From the NCBI RefSeq assembly GCF_000949865.1, contig NZ_JWJH01000013.1, positions 62,001 to 126,000 of the forward strand: DNA of 64,000 bases. Reading direction: 5' to 3'. How positions within the stretch are numbered: the first letter of the stretch is position 1; every line of letters begins with the position of its first letter. The notes beneath the pieces are model-generated. The model saw only the letters and a list, made by a program, of their open reading frames with translations, ran no database searches and was not told the origin of the DNA. Shown piece after piece: positions 52,719 to 62,700 of this stretch. A program made the position numbers and the translations under genes. Source of the stretch: Rhizobium nepotum 39/7. Lineage in GTDB: Bacteria; Pseudomonadota; Alphaproteobacteria; Rhizobiales; Rhizobiaceae.

Positions 52719-53594
52719 TTACAAATCCCTTCGCAGTCTTGGGTCGAGCATGTCCCGCAGCCCGTCGCCGACCATTTGCAGCGACAGCACGGAAAGAATA
52801 ATGGCAAAGCCGGGGAAGTAGGTCATCCAGTCCGCCTGGCCGATATATTGGCGGCCGGCGGAGATCATTGTTCCCCAGGTTGGAATTTCGGGGCTGACAC
52901 CAAGCCCCAGAAACGAAAGACCGGCCTCGGCCAGCATGGCGCTGGCAAAGAGGAAGGTGCATTGCACGAGGATCGGCGAGATCAGGTTGCGCAGCACATG
53001 CCGGGTCATGATGTGGAAGGTGGAGATGCCGAGCGCTTTTGCCGCCTCCACATAGGGCAATTCGCGGATGACCAGCGTCGAGGCGCGCACGATGCGGGCG
53101 AGACGCGGCGAATAAACCACTGAAAGCGCGATAATCACCGTCGTCAGTGACGGCCCGAGTGCGGCAACCAGCGCGATGGCCAGCAGAATATCCGGAAACG
53201 CCATCATGGCATCGATCAGCCGGGCGATAGGCGTATCCAGCTTCTGGAAAAAGCCGGCGAGCAGCCCGAGCGTGATGCCGATGACGGACGACAGAACAAC
53301 AACGGCCGCGCCAACAAGAAGTGAAAGTCTTCCGGCGTAAATGGTGCGGGAAAACACGTCGCGACCGAACTCATCAGTACCGAACCAGTAGAGTTCGCTC
53401 GGCGGTTTCAGACGGTTCACGATCGACAGTTTCGACGGCGAATAGGGCGCGATCATCGGTGCAAAAACGGCGAGCAGCACGAAGACGAGCAGCACGATGA
53501 GGCCGGCGGCAACCGTCTTGCGCTTCAGCAGACGCCGAATAAACAGGATCGTCGGGTTGCGCGCCGGCTGGGCGGTGGAGGTGATATCGGCCAT
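52719..53594 (-). CDS. peptide-type ABC transporter permease, DppC family
   Basis: A 291-residue inner-membrane permease. An N-terminal OppC_N helix (TVAAGLIVLLVFVLLAVFAPMIAPYSP) is followed by FGTDEFGRDVFSRTIYAGRLSLLVGA and the EAA-loop YVEAAKALGISTFHIMTRHVLRNLISPILVQ near residue 180. It forms the channel with the DppB-type partner, whose stop overlaps its ATG by one base. Confidence 0.93.
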   Translation of the reverse strand: MADITSTAQPARNPTILFIRRLLKRKTVAAGLIVLLVFVLLAVFAPMIAPYSPSKLSIVNRLKPPSELYWFGTDEFGRDVFSRTIYAGRLSLLVGAAVVVLSSVIGITLGLLAGFFQKLDTPIARLIDAMMAFPDILLAIALVAALGPSLTTVIIALSVVYSPRLARIVRASTLVIRELPYVEAAKALGISTFHIMTRHVLRNLISPILVQCTFLFASAMLAEAGLSFLGLGVSPEIPTWGTMISAGRQYIGQADWMTYFPGFAIILSVLSLQMVGDGLRDMLDPRLRRDL

Positions 53595-54535
53595 CAGTAA
53601 CGAACCCTCGGATCGACCAGCAGATAAAGCATGTCGATGGCAAAATTGATGAGCACGTAAAGCCCGGCGATGACGAGAAGCGCGCCCTGAATGACGGGAT
53701 AATCGCGCCTGAGCACGGCCGACACGACGAGATTGCCGACGCCCGGCAGGCCGAAAACGGTTTCCGTGACAACGGCACCGGAGATCAGCACGGCGGCGGT
53801 GAGACCAAGCACGGTAAGGATGGGGATGAGCGCGTTCTTTAGCGCATGTTTCATTACCACCCGCCGCTCCTTGACGCCTTTGGCTCTGGCGGTGCGGACA
53901 TAGTCGTCGCCGAGAACATCCAGCATCGAGGCACGGGTGAAGCGCAGAATGAGGGCTGAAGAGACGAGGCCAAGCGCGATTGCCGGCAAGGTCAGGTGAT
54001 ACATGCGCTCGAGGAAGCTTGCGCCCGGACCGCCATATCCCGACACCGGGAACATATCGAGCCGGACGGCGAAGAACTGCATGAGGATGAGGCCGAGCCA
54101 GAAGCTCGGAATGCTCGCCGCCAGCATCGCAATGGTGGTCGCGGCCTGATCCACGAAGGAGCCGCGCCGGTAAGCGGCATAGATACCGATGGGAAGCGCG
54201 ATGGCACTGGCGATCAGCAGCGAAAAGATCGTCAGGAAGAAGGTCGGTTCCGCCCGATCCAGAAGTGCTGCGCCAACCGGCATGTTGAGAAAGATCGACT
54301 GGCCGAGATCACCGCGCAGCAATTGGCCGATATAATAGACATATTGTACGCCGAGCGACTGATCGAGCCCGAGCCGGGTGCGCAGCTCCGCAATGTCCTG
54401 CGCCGAGGCATCCGGCCCCAGCATTACAGCGGCAGGGTCCCCGGGTGTGACGCGCAGGATGACGAAGACGATGGTGACGACGAGGAACATCACCACGATC
54501 ATTCCCGCAAGTCTCTGGAAAATATACCGTATCAC
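53594..54535 (-). CDS. peptide-type ABC transporter permease, DppB family
   Basis: A 313-residue permease. Start is GTG at 54535 (first residues read VIRYIFQRLAGMIVVM, the family N-terminus) with GGAG nine bases upstream; the open frame to 54667 runs into a repeat element and is not coding. DppB blocks are VTPGDPAAVMLGPDAS near 33, LGLDQSLGVQYVYYIGQLLRGDLGQS near 60, and DYVRTARAKGVKERRVVMKHALKNALIPILT near 208. The binding-protein gene lies upstream beyond a hairpin-rich repeat. Confidence 0.92.
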   Translation of the reverse strand: MIRYIFQRLAGMIVVMFLVVTIVFVILRVTPGDPAAVMLGPDASAQDIAELRTRLGLDQSLGVQYVYYIGQLLRGDLGQSIFLNMPVGAALLDRAEPTFFLTIFSLLIASAIALPIGIYAAYRRGSFVDQAATTIAMLAASIPSFWLGLILMQFFAVRLDMFPVSGYGGPGASFLERMYHLTLPAIALGLVSSALILRFTRASMLDVLGDDYVRTARAKGVKERRVVMKHALKNALIPILTVLGLTAAVLISGAVVTETVFGLPGVGNLVVSAVLRRDYPVIQGALLVIAGLYVLINFAIDMLYLLVDPRVRY

Positions 54536-54610
54536 GTATGTATGCTCCGAAGCGCGTGATGGGCCGCTATCAGGCGACGGTTGAACAGAGTTGTTTAAAA
54601 GCCGACCGCT

Positions 54611-54749
54611 CACTTCCGTCATGCCGGTCCCCGGGTCAGGCCCGAGGATGATCCGGCATCCAGCCACCGCGCGTCTGCGTGGTGAAAGGGTCCCTTGCGA
54701 TCAAAGACTTGATCGCAAGGGACCCCGGACCCAGTCCGGGGTGACGGCG
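54611..54749. repeat. palindromic intergenic repeat with strong hairpins inside the dpp-type operon
   Basis: The block contains ATGCCGG (54621-54627) inverted to CCGGCAT (54653-54659), a perfect 17-base stem (54688-54704 with 54709-54725, loop AGAC), and CCCCGGAC-CCA-GTCCGGGG (54723-54741). Sequences of the form GTCATGCCGG...CCGGCATCCAG are common dispersed repeats in alphaproteobacteria. It separates the binding-protein gene from the permeases. Confidence 0.75.
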
Positions 54750-54762
54750 TGCGAAGCCGGTC

Positions 54763-56289
54763 TTACTTCGTGACCGAGGCGTTCCAGAAATAGGGCCAGG
54801 GAGCCGGATCGACGCCATCAAGCTTGTTGGACTTGGCTGCCACGGCGTTGAAGTCACCGATCTTGATGAGCGGCAGCTCGGCATAGATCGTCTTCTGCAC
54901 ATTAGCCCAGAGCGCGATGCGCTTGTCCGGATCTGCCTCGGAGGTAAAGGCGTCAACCGCCGCCTTGCGCGCCGGCGTATCCCACCAGCCGGGTGAACTG
55001 GCGGAGAGTGCGCCGATCAATGCCGGCTCCGGCAGGAAGGGGCTATGGCTGATGTAGATATCCCAGAGCTTCGGGTCGGCACGGCGCTGCGTCAGCGTCG
55101 CCCAATCGACCACCTGCATGTCCACCTTGAAACCGGCAAGTTTCAGATATTCCGCAGCAACCTGCGCCATCTTGTAATGGAACTCGTATTGGCGGCTGGT
55201 GAGGATGCGCAATGGCTCGCCATTGTAACCGGCCGCCTTCAGCTTTTCGGCAGCGGCTTCCGGATTGCCGATATTATAATTGCCCTCGACGCCCTCTTCC
55301 GTATGCCAGGAGAAATTGTCGGGATAATAGGCGCCATCGAGCGCGTAGAAATCCGTGCTGCCGAAAGCGGCCGCCAGCATGTCTTCCATATTGAGCGCTT
55401 CAGTGATCGCCTTGCGAACTTCGAGCTTGGATGACAACCCTTCCTTGGTGTTGAACACGAAGACAGGATAACCGAAGGGCTTCAGCATCATCGGCTGCGA
55501 GGCCGAGGAAGACTTCACCTTGTCGAAGGATTCGACCGGGATGGAATCGACATAATCATACTGGCCGGAAATAGCGGCCTCCACGCGGGTATTCGGATCA
55601 GGAACCGGAACGAAACGGATTTCATCGAGATATTGATGCCGCGCACCGCCATAGCCGTCGCTTTCTCCACCGCGGGACTTGTAGCCGTCGAAGCGAGCGA
55701 GTTGGATATATTGGTCCGCCTTGCGTTCCTTCAGCATATAGGGGCCGGTGCCGACAAATTCGGCCATCGGCTCCGCCTGCTTTTCAGCGGGCAAAATGAT
55801 GGCTGCAGAATTGTTGAAAGCGAGCAGCGAGGTCAGCGGCGCATAGGGTTGCTTGAGGGTGATCGTCACCGTTGCGGCATCCGGCGCGGAGATATTGTCG
55901 ATGAAACCGGCGGCCTGCTTGCCACGCGAGGCGATTTTCATCCAGCGGCCGAGCGAGGCGACGACATCTTCCGAGGTCATGTCGCTGCCGTCATGAAACT
56001 TGATGCCCTGCCGCAGCTTGATCGCATAGGTTTTGCCGTCCGCACTGATCTCGGGCAGGCTTTCCGCCAGAAGCGGCGTTACCTTCCAACCCTTGTCGAA
56101 GGTGTAGAGCGTTTCGAAAATATGCTGCGTGACGATGCCGACGAGATCGGCGGTGGAGGCCATCGGATCGAGCGTCGGCGGTTCGCCGATCGTGGCGACA
56201 TTGATGACGCCACCTTTTTCCTGAGCCATCATCACACCCGGCGCAAGCAGCAAAGCAGCGGTGGCGAGAAATGCAAGTCTCCGTCTCAT
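54763..56289 (-). CDS. peptide-type ABC transporter substrate-binding protein, family 5
   Basis: A 508-residue periplasmic protein. Signal peptide residues 1-22 (ending MMAQ), then the SBP family 5 blocks INVATIGEPPTLDPMASTADL, YAIKLRQGIKFHDGSDMTSEDVVASLGRW near 72-100, and VRKAITEALNMEDMLAA near 295. Family 5 proteins bind peptides, nickel or other small acylated molecules. The start at 56289 is preferred because GGGAG precedes it by six bases; ATG at 56307 is the alternative. It leads the operon binding protein, DppB, DppC, amidohydrolase, RidA. Confidence 0.92.
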   Translation of the reverse strand: MRRRLAFLATAALLLAPGVMMAQEKGGVINVATIGEPPTLDPMASTADLVGIVTQHIFETLYTFDKGWKVTPLLAESLPEISADGKTYAIKLRQGIKFHDGSDMTSEDVVASLGRWMKIASRGKQAAGFIDNISAPDAATVTITLKQPYAPLTSLLAFNNSAAIILPAEKQAEPMAEFVGTGPYMLKERKADQYIQLARFDGYKSRGGESDGYGGARHQYLDEIRFVPVPDPNTRVEAAISGQYDYVDSIPVESFDKVKSSSASQPMMLKPFGYPVFVFNTKEGLSSKLEVRKAITEALNMEDMLAAAFGSTDFYALDGAYYPDNFSWHTEEGVEGNYNIGNPEAAAEKLKAAGYNGEPLRILTSRQYEFHYKMAQVAAEYLKLAGFKVDMQVVDWATLTQRRADPKLWDIYISHSPFLPEPALIGALSASSPGWWDTPARKAAVDAFTSEADPDKRIALWANVQKTIYAELPLIKIGDFNAVAAKSNKLDGVDPAPWPYFWNASVTK

Positions 56290-56323
56290 TTTAAGCTCCC
56301 AGCTCATAGTTTCAATTGCATTG

Positions 56324-56336
56324 TTCCATTATTATG
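56324..56336 (-). promoter_or_regulatory. shared CATAATAATG motif, copy at the binding-protein promoter
   Basis: On the minus strand CATAATAATGGAA, 35-47 bases before the ATG at 56289. It matches the element at 50029-50041 at 12 of 13 positions. Confidence 0.45.
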
Positions 56337-56797
56337 TTATATGAAACTTTATAAGAGAATACCTCGATAAGACGCCTTGTCAATGACAATGCGATGCGAT
56401 GACGGCTTCCGGCATCGGGGAGATGAATCGATGGATCGCGCCCATCTGCGGAAACGCGCCGATATCGTGAATTTCGCTCTGGCGGAGCAGGCTTGATGGA
56501 AAGCAAGTAAAAATGATGTATTCCTGTCAGGCGCGCTACGCTCTGGCAGCTTGTCACCGCAGACAAAATAATATTTCAGAACAATCGATTAGCGTTATTT
56601 CGGCTAAAATATGGAAGAAACCGCGCAAGCGTGACAAAACTGCACTAGCGCAATGCAGCAATCAAAGAGATTATGAGACCTGATTGAATATTGATGAGCA
56701 ATAATACTGACACCGTCCGGGAACGTGAATATTGCGCTTGATACGGATTTTCCGGCGTCATAAAGCAATGAGTGAACTTGAAGCATTGCCTGAAATT

Positions 56798-56838
56798 AGG
56801 TATAGGCCTGATGCAGGTATAGGCCTGATGCAGGTATA
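56798..56838 (+). repeat. 17-base tandem repeat upstream of the export lipoprotein gene
   Basis: AGGTATAGGCCTGATGC occurs twice in perfect tandem (56798-56814, 56815-56831), then AGGTATA (56832-56838). It lies about 150-190 bases before the start codon at 56985, a fitting place for a tandem activator site. Confidence 0.8.
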
Positions 56839-56984
56839 AATATTTCGGGACGCGATTCTGCTGAACGGATGTAATTCCGGTTGATGTTTCATTTACCGGC
56901 GTCATTTATGAAGTTCTTATTTTTATAAACTTATACGATGTCCGATTGTTTCTTTTTTCGGACGATATTTATTTTGAGGACCAA

Positions 56985-58181
56985 ATGCGTTTATTGAATG
57001 TTTCGATTCTGCTTGCCTCCGCAGCACTGGCAGGTTGCACGGTTACTGCGGCCTCCGGTCCCGATGCAGCATCAATCGAATCCAACGCTTCGGTGAAATT
57101 CGGTTCCAAGGACAAGCATAAATCCGCAGGTGTCGACTACGCCCTCATCGACATAAACAGTTCCGTCCTGAACTTTGTCGACGATACCACCGCATCCACG
57201 CTGCTCGGCAGTTTCGGCGGCGGCAAGGGTGGCGTTCCGGCGCTGCCGATGGGTGTCGGCGATGTGGTGCAGGTCGCCATTTTCGAAAGCCAGGCCGGTG
57301 GCCTGTTCATTCCAAACGACGCGGGCAGCCGCCCCGGCAACTTCATCAGCCTGCCGAACCAGACGGTGGACCGGGAAGGCAATATCAGCGTTCCCTATGC
57401 CGGCAAGATCCGCGCGACCGGCCGCAATGTCGAGGACGTGCAGAGCGAAATCGAGGAGCGCCTGGCCAACCGCGCCATCGAACCGCAGGTCCTCATTACC
57501 AAGATTTCCAGCCGCTCCGCACAGGCATCCGTGCTTGGCGACGTCAAGGAGCCGACAAAGGTCCAGCTTTCGGAAGCCGGCGATCGCGTTCTCGACGTCA
57601 TCTCCTATGCTAAGGGCCTCAGTGCTCCGAATATCGAATCCTATGTCACGCTGATCCGTCGCGGAAAGACCGCGCGCATCAACTACAATCACCTTGTCAG
57701 CACGCCCTCCGAGAATATCTACGTGGTTCCGGGCGACACGGTCATGGTGGAGCGTGAGCGTCGCACCTACCTCGCCTTCGGCGCCTCCGGTCTCAACGGT
57801 CGTTTCGAGTTCGAGGACGCCGCTCTCAAGCTCTCGGATGCGCTCGGCAAGGCAGGCGGATTGCTCGATTCCCGCGCGGACCCCGCTCAGGTCTACATCT
57901 ATCGTACCGTCAAACGCGATCTTCTCGTGAAGCTCGGCATCGACACGTCCAAATTCCCGGGGCAGGAAGTTCCCGTCATTTTCCGCGCCAACCTGCGCGA
58001 TCCGTCGACCTTCTTCGCCACCACGAAATTCCCGATGCAGGATCGCGATATCATCTACGTCACCAACTCGCAGGCCACCGAGCTCTACAAGTTCCTGGAT
58101 CTCGTCGGCTCCGTTCCCGCAACGGCGGGCAACGTCTCCGACGATGTGCTTGCGACACGCAACGCCATCCGGGCCTTCTGA
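56985..58181 (+). CDS. Wza-like polysaccharide export lipoprotein
   Basis: A 398-residue outer-membrane export protein. The N-terminus has a lipoprotein signal with lipobox LAGC (Cys near residue 18). A poly_export (PES) domain near 85-180 shows GVGDVVQVAIFESQAGG, VDREGNISVPYAGKIRATGRNVEDVQSEIEERL, followed by two SLBB-like units (QASVLGDVKEPTKVQLSEAGDRVLDVISYAKGL; YLAFGASGLNGRFEF). Such octamers let capsular or exopolysaccharide cross the outer membrane. The start at 56985 has GAGGA upstream. No glycosyltransferase or Wzc-type gene is adjacent, so its polysaccharide partners are elsewhere. Confidence 0.9.
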   Translation: MRLLNVSILLASAALAGCTVTAASGPDAASIESNASVKFGSKDKHKSAGVDYALIDINSSVLNFVDDTTASTLLGSFGGGKGGVPALPMGVGDVVQVAIFESQAGGLFIPNDAGSRPGNFISLPNQTVDREGNISVPYAGKIRATGRNVEDVQSEIEERLANRAIEPQVLITKISSRSAQASVLGDVKEPTKVQLSEAGDRVLDVISYAKGLSAPNIESYVTLIRRGKTARINYNHLVSTPSENIYVVPGDTVMVERERRTYLAFGASGLNGRFEFEDAALKLSDALGKAGGLLDSRADPAQVYIYRTVKRDLLVKLGIDTSKFPGQEVPVIFRANLRDPSTFFATTKFPMQDRDIIYVTNSQATELYKFLDLVGSVPATAGNVSDDVLATRNAIRAF

Positions 58182-58207
58182 CCCTCGGCATCTCGCCGCT
58201 CACACCA

Positions 58208-58240
58208 AAGCCGCCCCGGAAACGAGGCGGCTTTTCTTTT
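58208..58240 (+). terminator. rho-independent terminator after the export gene
   Basis: AAGCCGCC (58208-58215) pairs with GGCGGCTT (58226-58233) around a ten-base loop, followed by TTCTTTT. Confidence 0.85.
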
Positions 58241-58482
58241 GGCCGGGAACAGGCGTGTGCAACCTCGATCACCGCCCGCCAAGCCCCCGGCGACAAGCAC
58301 TTGCCGAAGACCGCCAGGTCCCTGTTTCGCAATGCAGCATGGAGGCGAACATTGTCGTCGCCATTACAAAAGATTAAGGTGATTTCGCAGCGCATTGGGT
58401 GTCTTGTGGGGAAAAGCTGCTCCCAAGGCTTACCGCACATGTTCGGGAAACATGTATTGCTCTCATTTTGCGGAACCGTCAG
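58241..58482. other. gap upstream of the RND efflux operon
   Basis: The rest of a 301-base space between the export gene and the adaptor gene. It must contain the efflux promoter, but I see no clear -35/-10 pair, inverted repeat or regulator gene. Confidence 0.4.
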
Positions 58483-59778
58483 ATGAAACGTTTCTGGACC
58501 GCCCTCAGCGTTCTTGCCATCGCAGCCGCCGGCGCGTGGCATTTTAAAGATCGCCTGCCGCTGGATCAAATTCCCTATCTCAAACAGTTCGCCAGCGTTT
58601 CGCCACAGGCGGAAACGGCAGATGGATCCGCCGGCAAAAAGGAACAACCGTCGCAAAACGGTCAATCCGCCCAGCGAACAGGACAAAGACAAGGCAGCGG
58701 GCGGCGCAATGGCGGACCGCCTACCGTCAGCACCGTCGCGGTCGGCAAGGCAACGTTGCCGCTGGACGCTACGGCGACGGGATGGGCGGTTGCCGCCGAC
58801 ATCACCAATATTGCGCCGCTTCAGGTCGGTCTCGTCACGGAAATCTCGGCGAAGGACGGTCAGCATATCAAGGCGGGCGATCTGATCCTCAAGATGGATG
58901 ACCGCATCGCCCGCGCAGCCGTCGACAAGGACAAGGCCAATATCGCCGCCGATCAGGCGACGCTGGAACAAACGGAGGCCGCCCTCCAGCGTGCCGCCAA
59001 TCTCGTCAAGCAGAGCGCAGAGTCCCAGCAGGTGCTGGATCAGGCAAGGGCAGCACGGGACAGCGCCGCCGCGAAGATCGATGCCGACAAGGCAGCACTC
59101 GCTTCCGACCAGGTGACGCTCGAACATATGGAGATCCGCGCGCCTTTCGACGGGCGGCTCGGCGATATCACCGTCAGCCCAGGCGCTTATCTCAGCGCTG
59201 GCGTCAACATCGTAACGATCACGAAATACGATCCCATCTCGGTCAGTTTCCGCCTGTCGCAGCGTTACCTGCCGCAATTGCGCGAAGGCGTCCAGAAGGA
59301 CACGGCGGTGGATGTCGATACGGCGGCGACGGGCGGCGAACCCATGAGCGGCGTGCTGCGGTTTTACGACAACACCGTGGACCAGACGTCCGGCACCGTG
59401 CTGGCGAAAGCGGAATTCAAGAACGATCGCGGCCTTTTGTGGCCCGGCCAGTCCGTCAACGTCACGGCCCATTTCGTCTCCGACAAGGAGATGGTCGTCG
59501 TACCGACGGTCGCAGTGCGGCCGGGACCGAAGGGCAATTTCGTCTATTCGGTCGATGACAACCACCGCGTCCATATGACGACAGTGGAAGTCGCCCGCTC
59601 GAACGGCGATCTCACCGCCATTTCAAGCGGCCTGTCCGGCGGCGAGCATGTGATCGTCGAAGGCCAGTCGGAACTTGCCGACGGTCAGCAAGTGATCGAG
59701 CAGTTCTCCGATAAGGGCGGCGCGGCCGGCAATCTGGCCGCCAATATTCCGCAGCAGGAACAGGTTGGTAGCCCATGA
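58483..59778 (+). CDS. RND efflux periplasmic adaptor (membrane fusion protein)
   Basis: A 431-residue adaptor. One N-terminal membrane anchor (WTALSVLAIAAAGAWHF), a polar linker to about residue 85, a lipoyl half-motif LVTEISAKDGQHIKAGDLILKMDD near 110, an alpha-helical hairpin to about 205, the second half-motif MEIRAPFDGRLGDITVSPGAYLSAG near 212, then beta-barrel domains. It joins an RND pump to an outer-membrane channel. ATG at 58483 is the family-like start; the frame is open to 58399. Its stop overlaps the pump gene by four bases. Confidence 0.93.
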   Translation: MKRFWTALSVLAIAAAGAWHFKDRLPLDQIPYLKQFASVSPQAETADGSAGKKEQPSQNGQSAQRTGQRQGSGRRNGGPPTVSTVAVGKATLPLDATATGWAVAADITNIAPLQVGLVTEISAKDGQHIKAGDLILKMDDRIARAAVDKDKANIAADQATLEQTEAALQRAANLVKQSAESQQVLDQARAARDSAAAKIDADKAALASDQVTLEHMEIRAPFDGRLGDITVSPGAYLSAGVNIVTITKYDPISVSFRLSQRYLPQLREGVQKDTAVDVDTAATGGEPMSGVLRFYDNTVDQTSGTVLAKAEFKNDRGLLWPGQSVNVTAHFVSDKEMVVVPTVAVRPGPKGNFVYSVDDNHRVHMTTVEVARSNGDLTAISSGLSGGEHVIVEGQSELADGQQVIEQFSDKGGAAGNLAANIPQQEQVGSP

Positions 59779-62700
59779 TCCCGAATTTCTGCATCAACCG
59801 GCCCGTAGCCACCACCCTTCTCGCCATCGGGCTTGTGCTCGCCGGGTTTGCCGGTTTCAGCCTGCTGCCGGTCGCCGCCCTGCCGAAAGTCGATTTCCCG
59901 ACGATCAACGTCTCATCGGCATTGTCCGGTGCGTCACCGCAAACCATGGCCACATCAGTCACCACACCGCTGGTGAAGCAGTTCGAGACCATTCCGGGCG
60001 TCAGCGAAATCAGCGCCACCAACACGCTGGGCAACAGCTCCATCGTGCTGCAATTCGATCTCAACCGTAACATCGACGCGGCAGCGGCCGATGTTCAGGC
60101 CGCGATCTCGCGCGCGCAGCGGCAATTGCCGAGCAACATGACGACGACGCCGAGCTACCGAAAAACCAACCCGGCCGATGCGCCGGTGCTGTTGCTTGCT
60201 ATCAACAGCAAGGAAATGCCGACCAGCAAGGTGGACGAAATCGCCGAGAATATCATCTCGCCGCTTCTGTCGACCATTTCCGGCGTCGCGCAGGTGAGCA
60301 TCTACGGCGCGCAGACCTACGCCGTGCGTATCGGTCTCGATCCGTCACAGCTCCAGGCAAGAGGGCTCGGCGTCGATACCGTCACGACCGCCATCGCGCA
60401 GGCGAACAATCAGGTGCCGGTGGGCGCGATGCAGAACGACAATCAGCGCCTGACGATCGAGGCCGATACCCAGCGCACCGATGCGACGGCCTTCCGCTCG
60501 CTGGTCGTGGCGACGAGCAACGGCGCTCCCATCCATCTCGGCGATATCGCCAACGTCACCGACAGCATCGACAACCCCAATGCCGGCAGCTGGTTTGACG
60601 GCGAACAGGCGATCGTCCTTGCCGTGCAGCGCCAGCCGGACGCCAACACGGTGGACGTGGTGGATGCCATCAAGGCCAAGCTGCCGGCGCTTCACCAGCA
60701 ATTGCCGCCCTCGGTCAATATCCACGTCATGAACGATGCCTCGACCGCGATCAAGGACGCGATATCCGACGTGCAGTTCACGCTGCTCCTTACGATCGGG
60801 CTGGTGGTTGCGGTCATTTATCTCTTCACCGGGCATCTGACGGCGACCATCATTCCGGGCCTTGCCGTGCCGCTTTCACTCATCACCGCCTTCGGCGCCA
60901 TGTATGTTCTGGGCTACAGTATCGATAACATCTCGCTGCTAGGGCTGACATTGTCGGTCGGGCTTGTGGTGGACGATGCGATCGTCATGCTGGAAAACAT
61001 CCTGCGACTGCACGAAAAAGGCCTGACGATGCGCGAGGCGGCCCTTCAGGGTGCGGCGGAAGTCAGCGGCACCATTCTGTCCATGTCCGTCTCGCTGGTC
61101 GCGGTGTTCATTCCCATTCTGTTGATGGGCGGAGTGGTCGGCAGGCTCTTCAACGAATTCGGCATGGTCGTTACGCTGGCGATCATGGCGTCGGCGCTGG
61201 TTTCGCTGACCGTTACGCCGATGCTCGCCTCGCGCCTCTCCGGCCATTCCTCCAGACCGCCGGCCATCATCCGCTGGTTCGACGCCGGCTTTGAGCGCAC
61301 GCTTCACCTCTATGGCAAGGCCGTCGGCTGGTGTCTTTCCCATCGTCGCGTGGTTCTCGTCTCGTTTCTGGCCTCGATTGCAGCCTCGCTCTATCTGTTC
61401 GAGACCCTGCCCTCCAGCTTCTTCCCGCAGGAAGATATCGGTCGTCTTTCCGTGTCAACGCAGGCGCGCGAAGACATTTCCTATACCGCAATGCGTGATC
61501 TTCAGGCGCAGGTGGCCGATCAGATCCGCAAGAACCCGGCCGTGGTGCATGTCACTTCCACCGTCGGCGGCAATTCCCGCAATCCGCTGAATAATGGCTC
61601 GATGTTCGTCGAACTGAAACCCAAGGAGGAGCGCGCGCCGCTCAGCCAGGTGCTGGCGGAACTGGGGCAGGCTACATCGAAAGTGGCCGGCATCCGCACC
61701 TATATCAATCCGCAGCAGAGCCTGCGTTTCGGTGGGCGCAGCTCCGCCAGCCAGTACCAGCTCGTCGTTCAGGGCCTGAATGCCGACACCACCAATGAAT
61801 GGTCGAACAAGCTGATGGAGGCGATGCGCCGCGACCACACATTCACCTCCGTCACCTCCGACGCCCAGAACGGTGCGATCGCCGCGACGATCTCGGTCGA
61901 TCCGGAAAAGGCCGCCGCTTTCGGCATCACCAACGATCAACTGCGTAAGACGCTGGAGATGTCGTTCGGCGGTTATACGGCGGCGCAAATCCAGTCGACC
62001 GGCGACAGTTACGACGTGATCGTGGAGTTCGACAGCTCCAAGCAATGGAATGACAATTTCCTGAGCGACATCAATATTCTCTCGGCAAAATCGGGTGTTC
62101 TGGTTCCGCTTTCCAACTTCGCCTCCCTCACCCGTACGCAGGCGCCGGTCACCATCAACCAGACGGGTCAGCTCGTTTCCACCACGGTCTCCTTCAACCT
62201 GCCGGACGGCGTGGCGCTTTCGGATGCGACCAGCCGCATCGACCAGATCAAGAGCGCCATAGGGCTGCCGCAGGACGTGTTCACCAGCTATGGCGGCACG
62301 GCGGCGATCTTCCAGCAGAGCCAGGGCAATACCGGCATTCTCATTCTGGCGGCGGTGCTGACCATCTATGTGGTTCTTGGCGTGCTTTATGAAAGCTTCG
62401 TCCACCCGCTGACCATTCTTTCCGGCCTGCCGGCGGCGGCTTTCGGCGCACTGGTGGCGTTGAAGGTGATGGGCATGGACTTCTCGATCATCGCGCTCAT
62501 CGGCCTTCTGATGCTGATCGGCATCGTCAAGAAAAACGCGATCATGATGATCGACGTGGCGGTGGAGCTGATCCGCGAACAGAACGAACCGCCCGCCCGG
62601 GCCATTCACGAGGCCTGTGTGCGCCGTTTCCGGCCGATCATGATGACGACCTTCTGCGCGCTGCTGGGCGCCCTGCCCATCGCGCTCGGCTCCGGCGCCA

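Larger units (their letters stand above)
56290..56984. other. long AT-rich intergenic region with promoter elements
   Basis: Nearly 700 bases between divergent genes. It holds the CATAATAATG motif for the binding-protein promoter (56324-56336) and a 17-base tandem repeat (56798-56838). The remainder is AT-rich with no credible gene; short minus-strand openings at 56604-56905 have no ribosome site and unlike composition. Confidence 0.6.

Noticed and set aside
56798-56838. Possible CRISPR array
   Set aside because: Repeats are directly abutting without spacers and only 2.4 units long.
56604-56905. Short minus-strand openings in the long intergenic region
   Set aside because: No ribosome site, atypical composition and overlap with the tandem repeat; treated as non-coding.
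58060-59574. 504-residue minus-strand open frame
   Set aside because: It lies antisense to the export and RND adaptor genes, has no domain pattern and is rich in Arg, His and Gly, as expected for the reverse frame of GC-rich genes.
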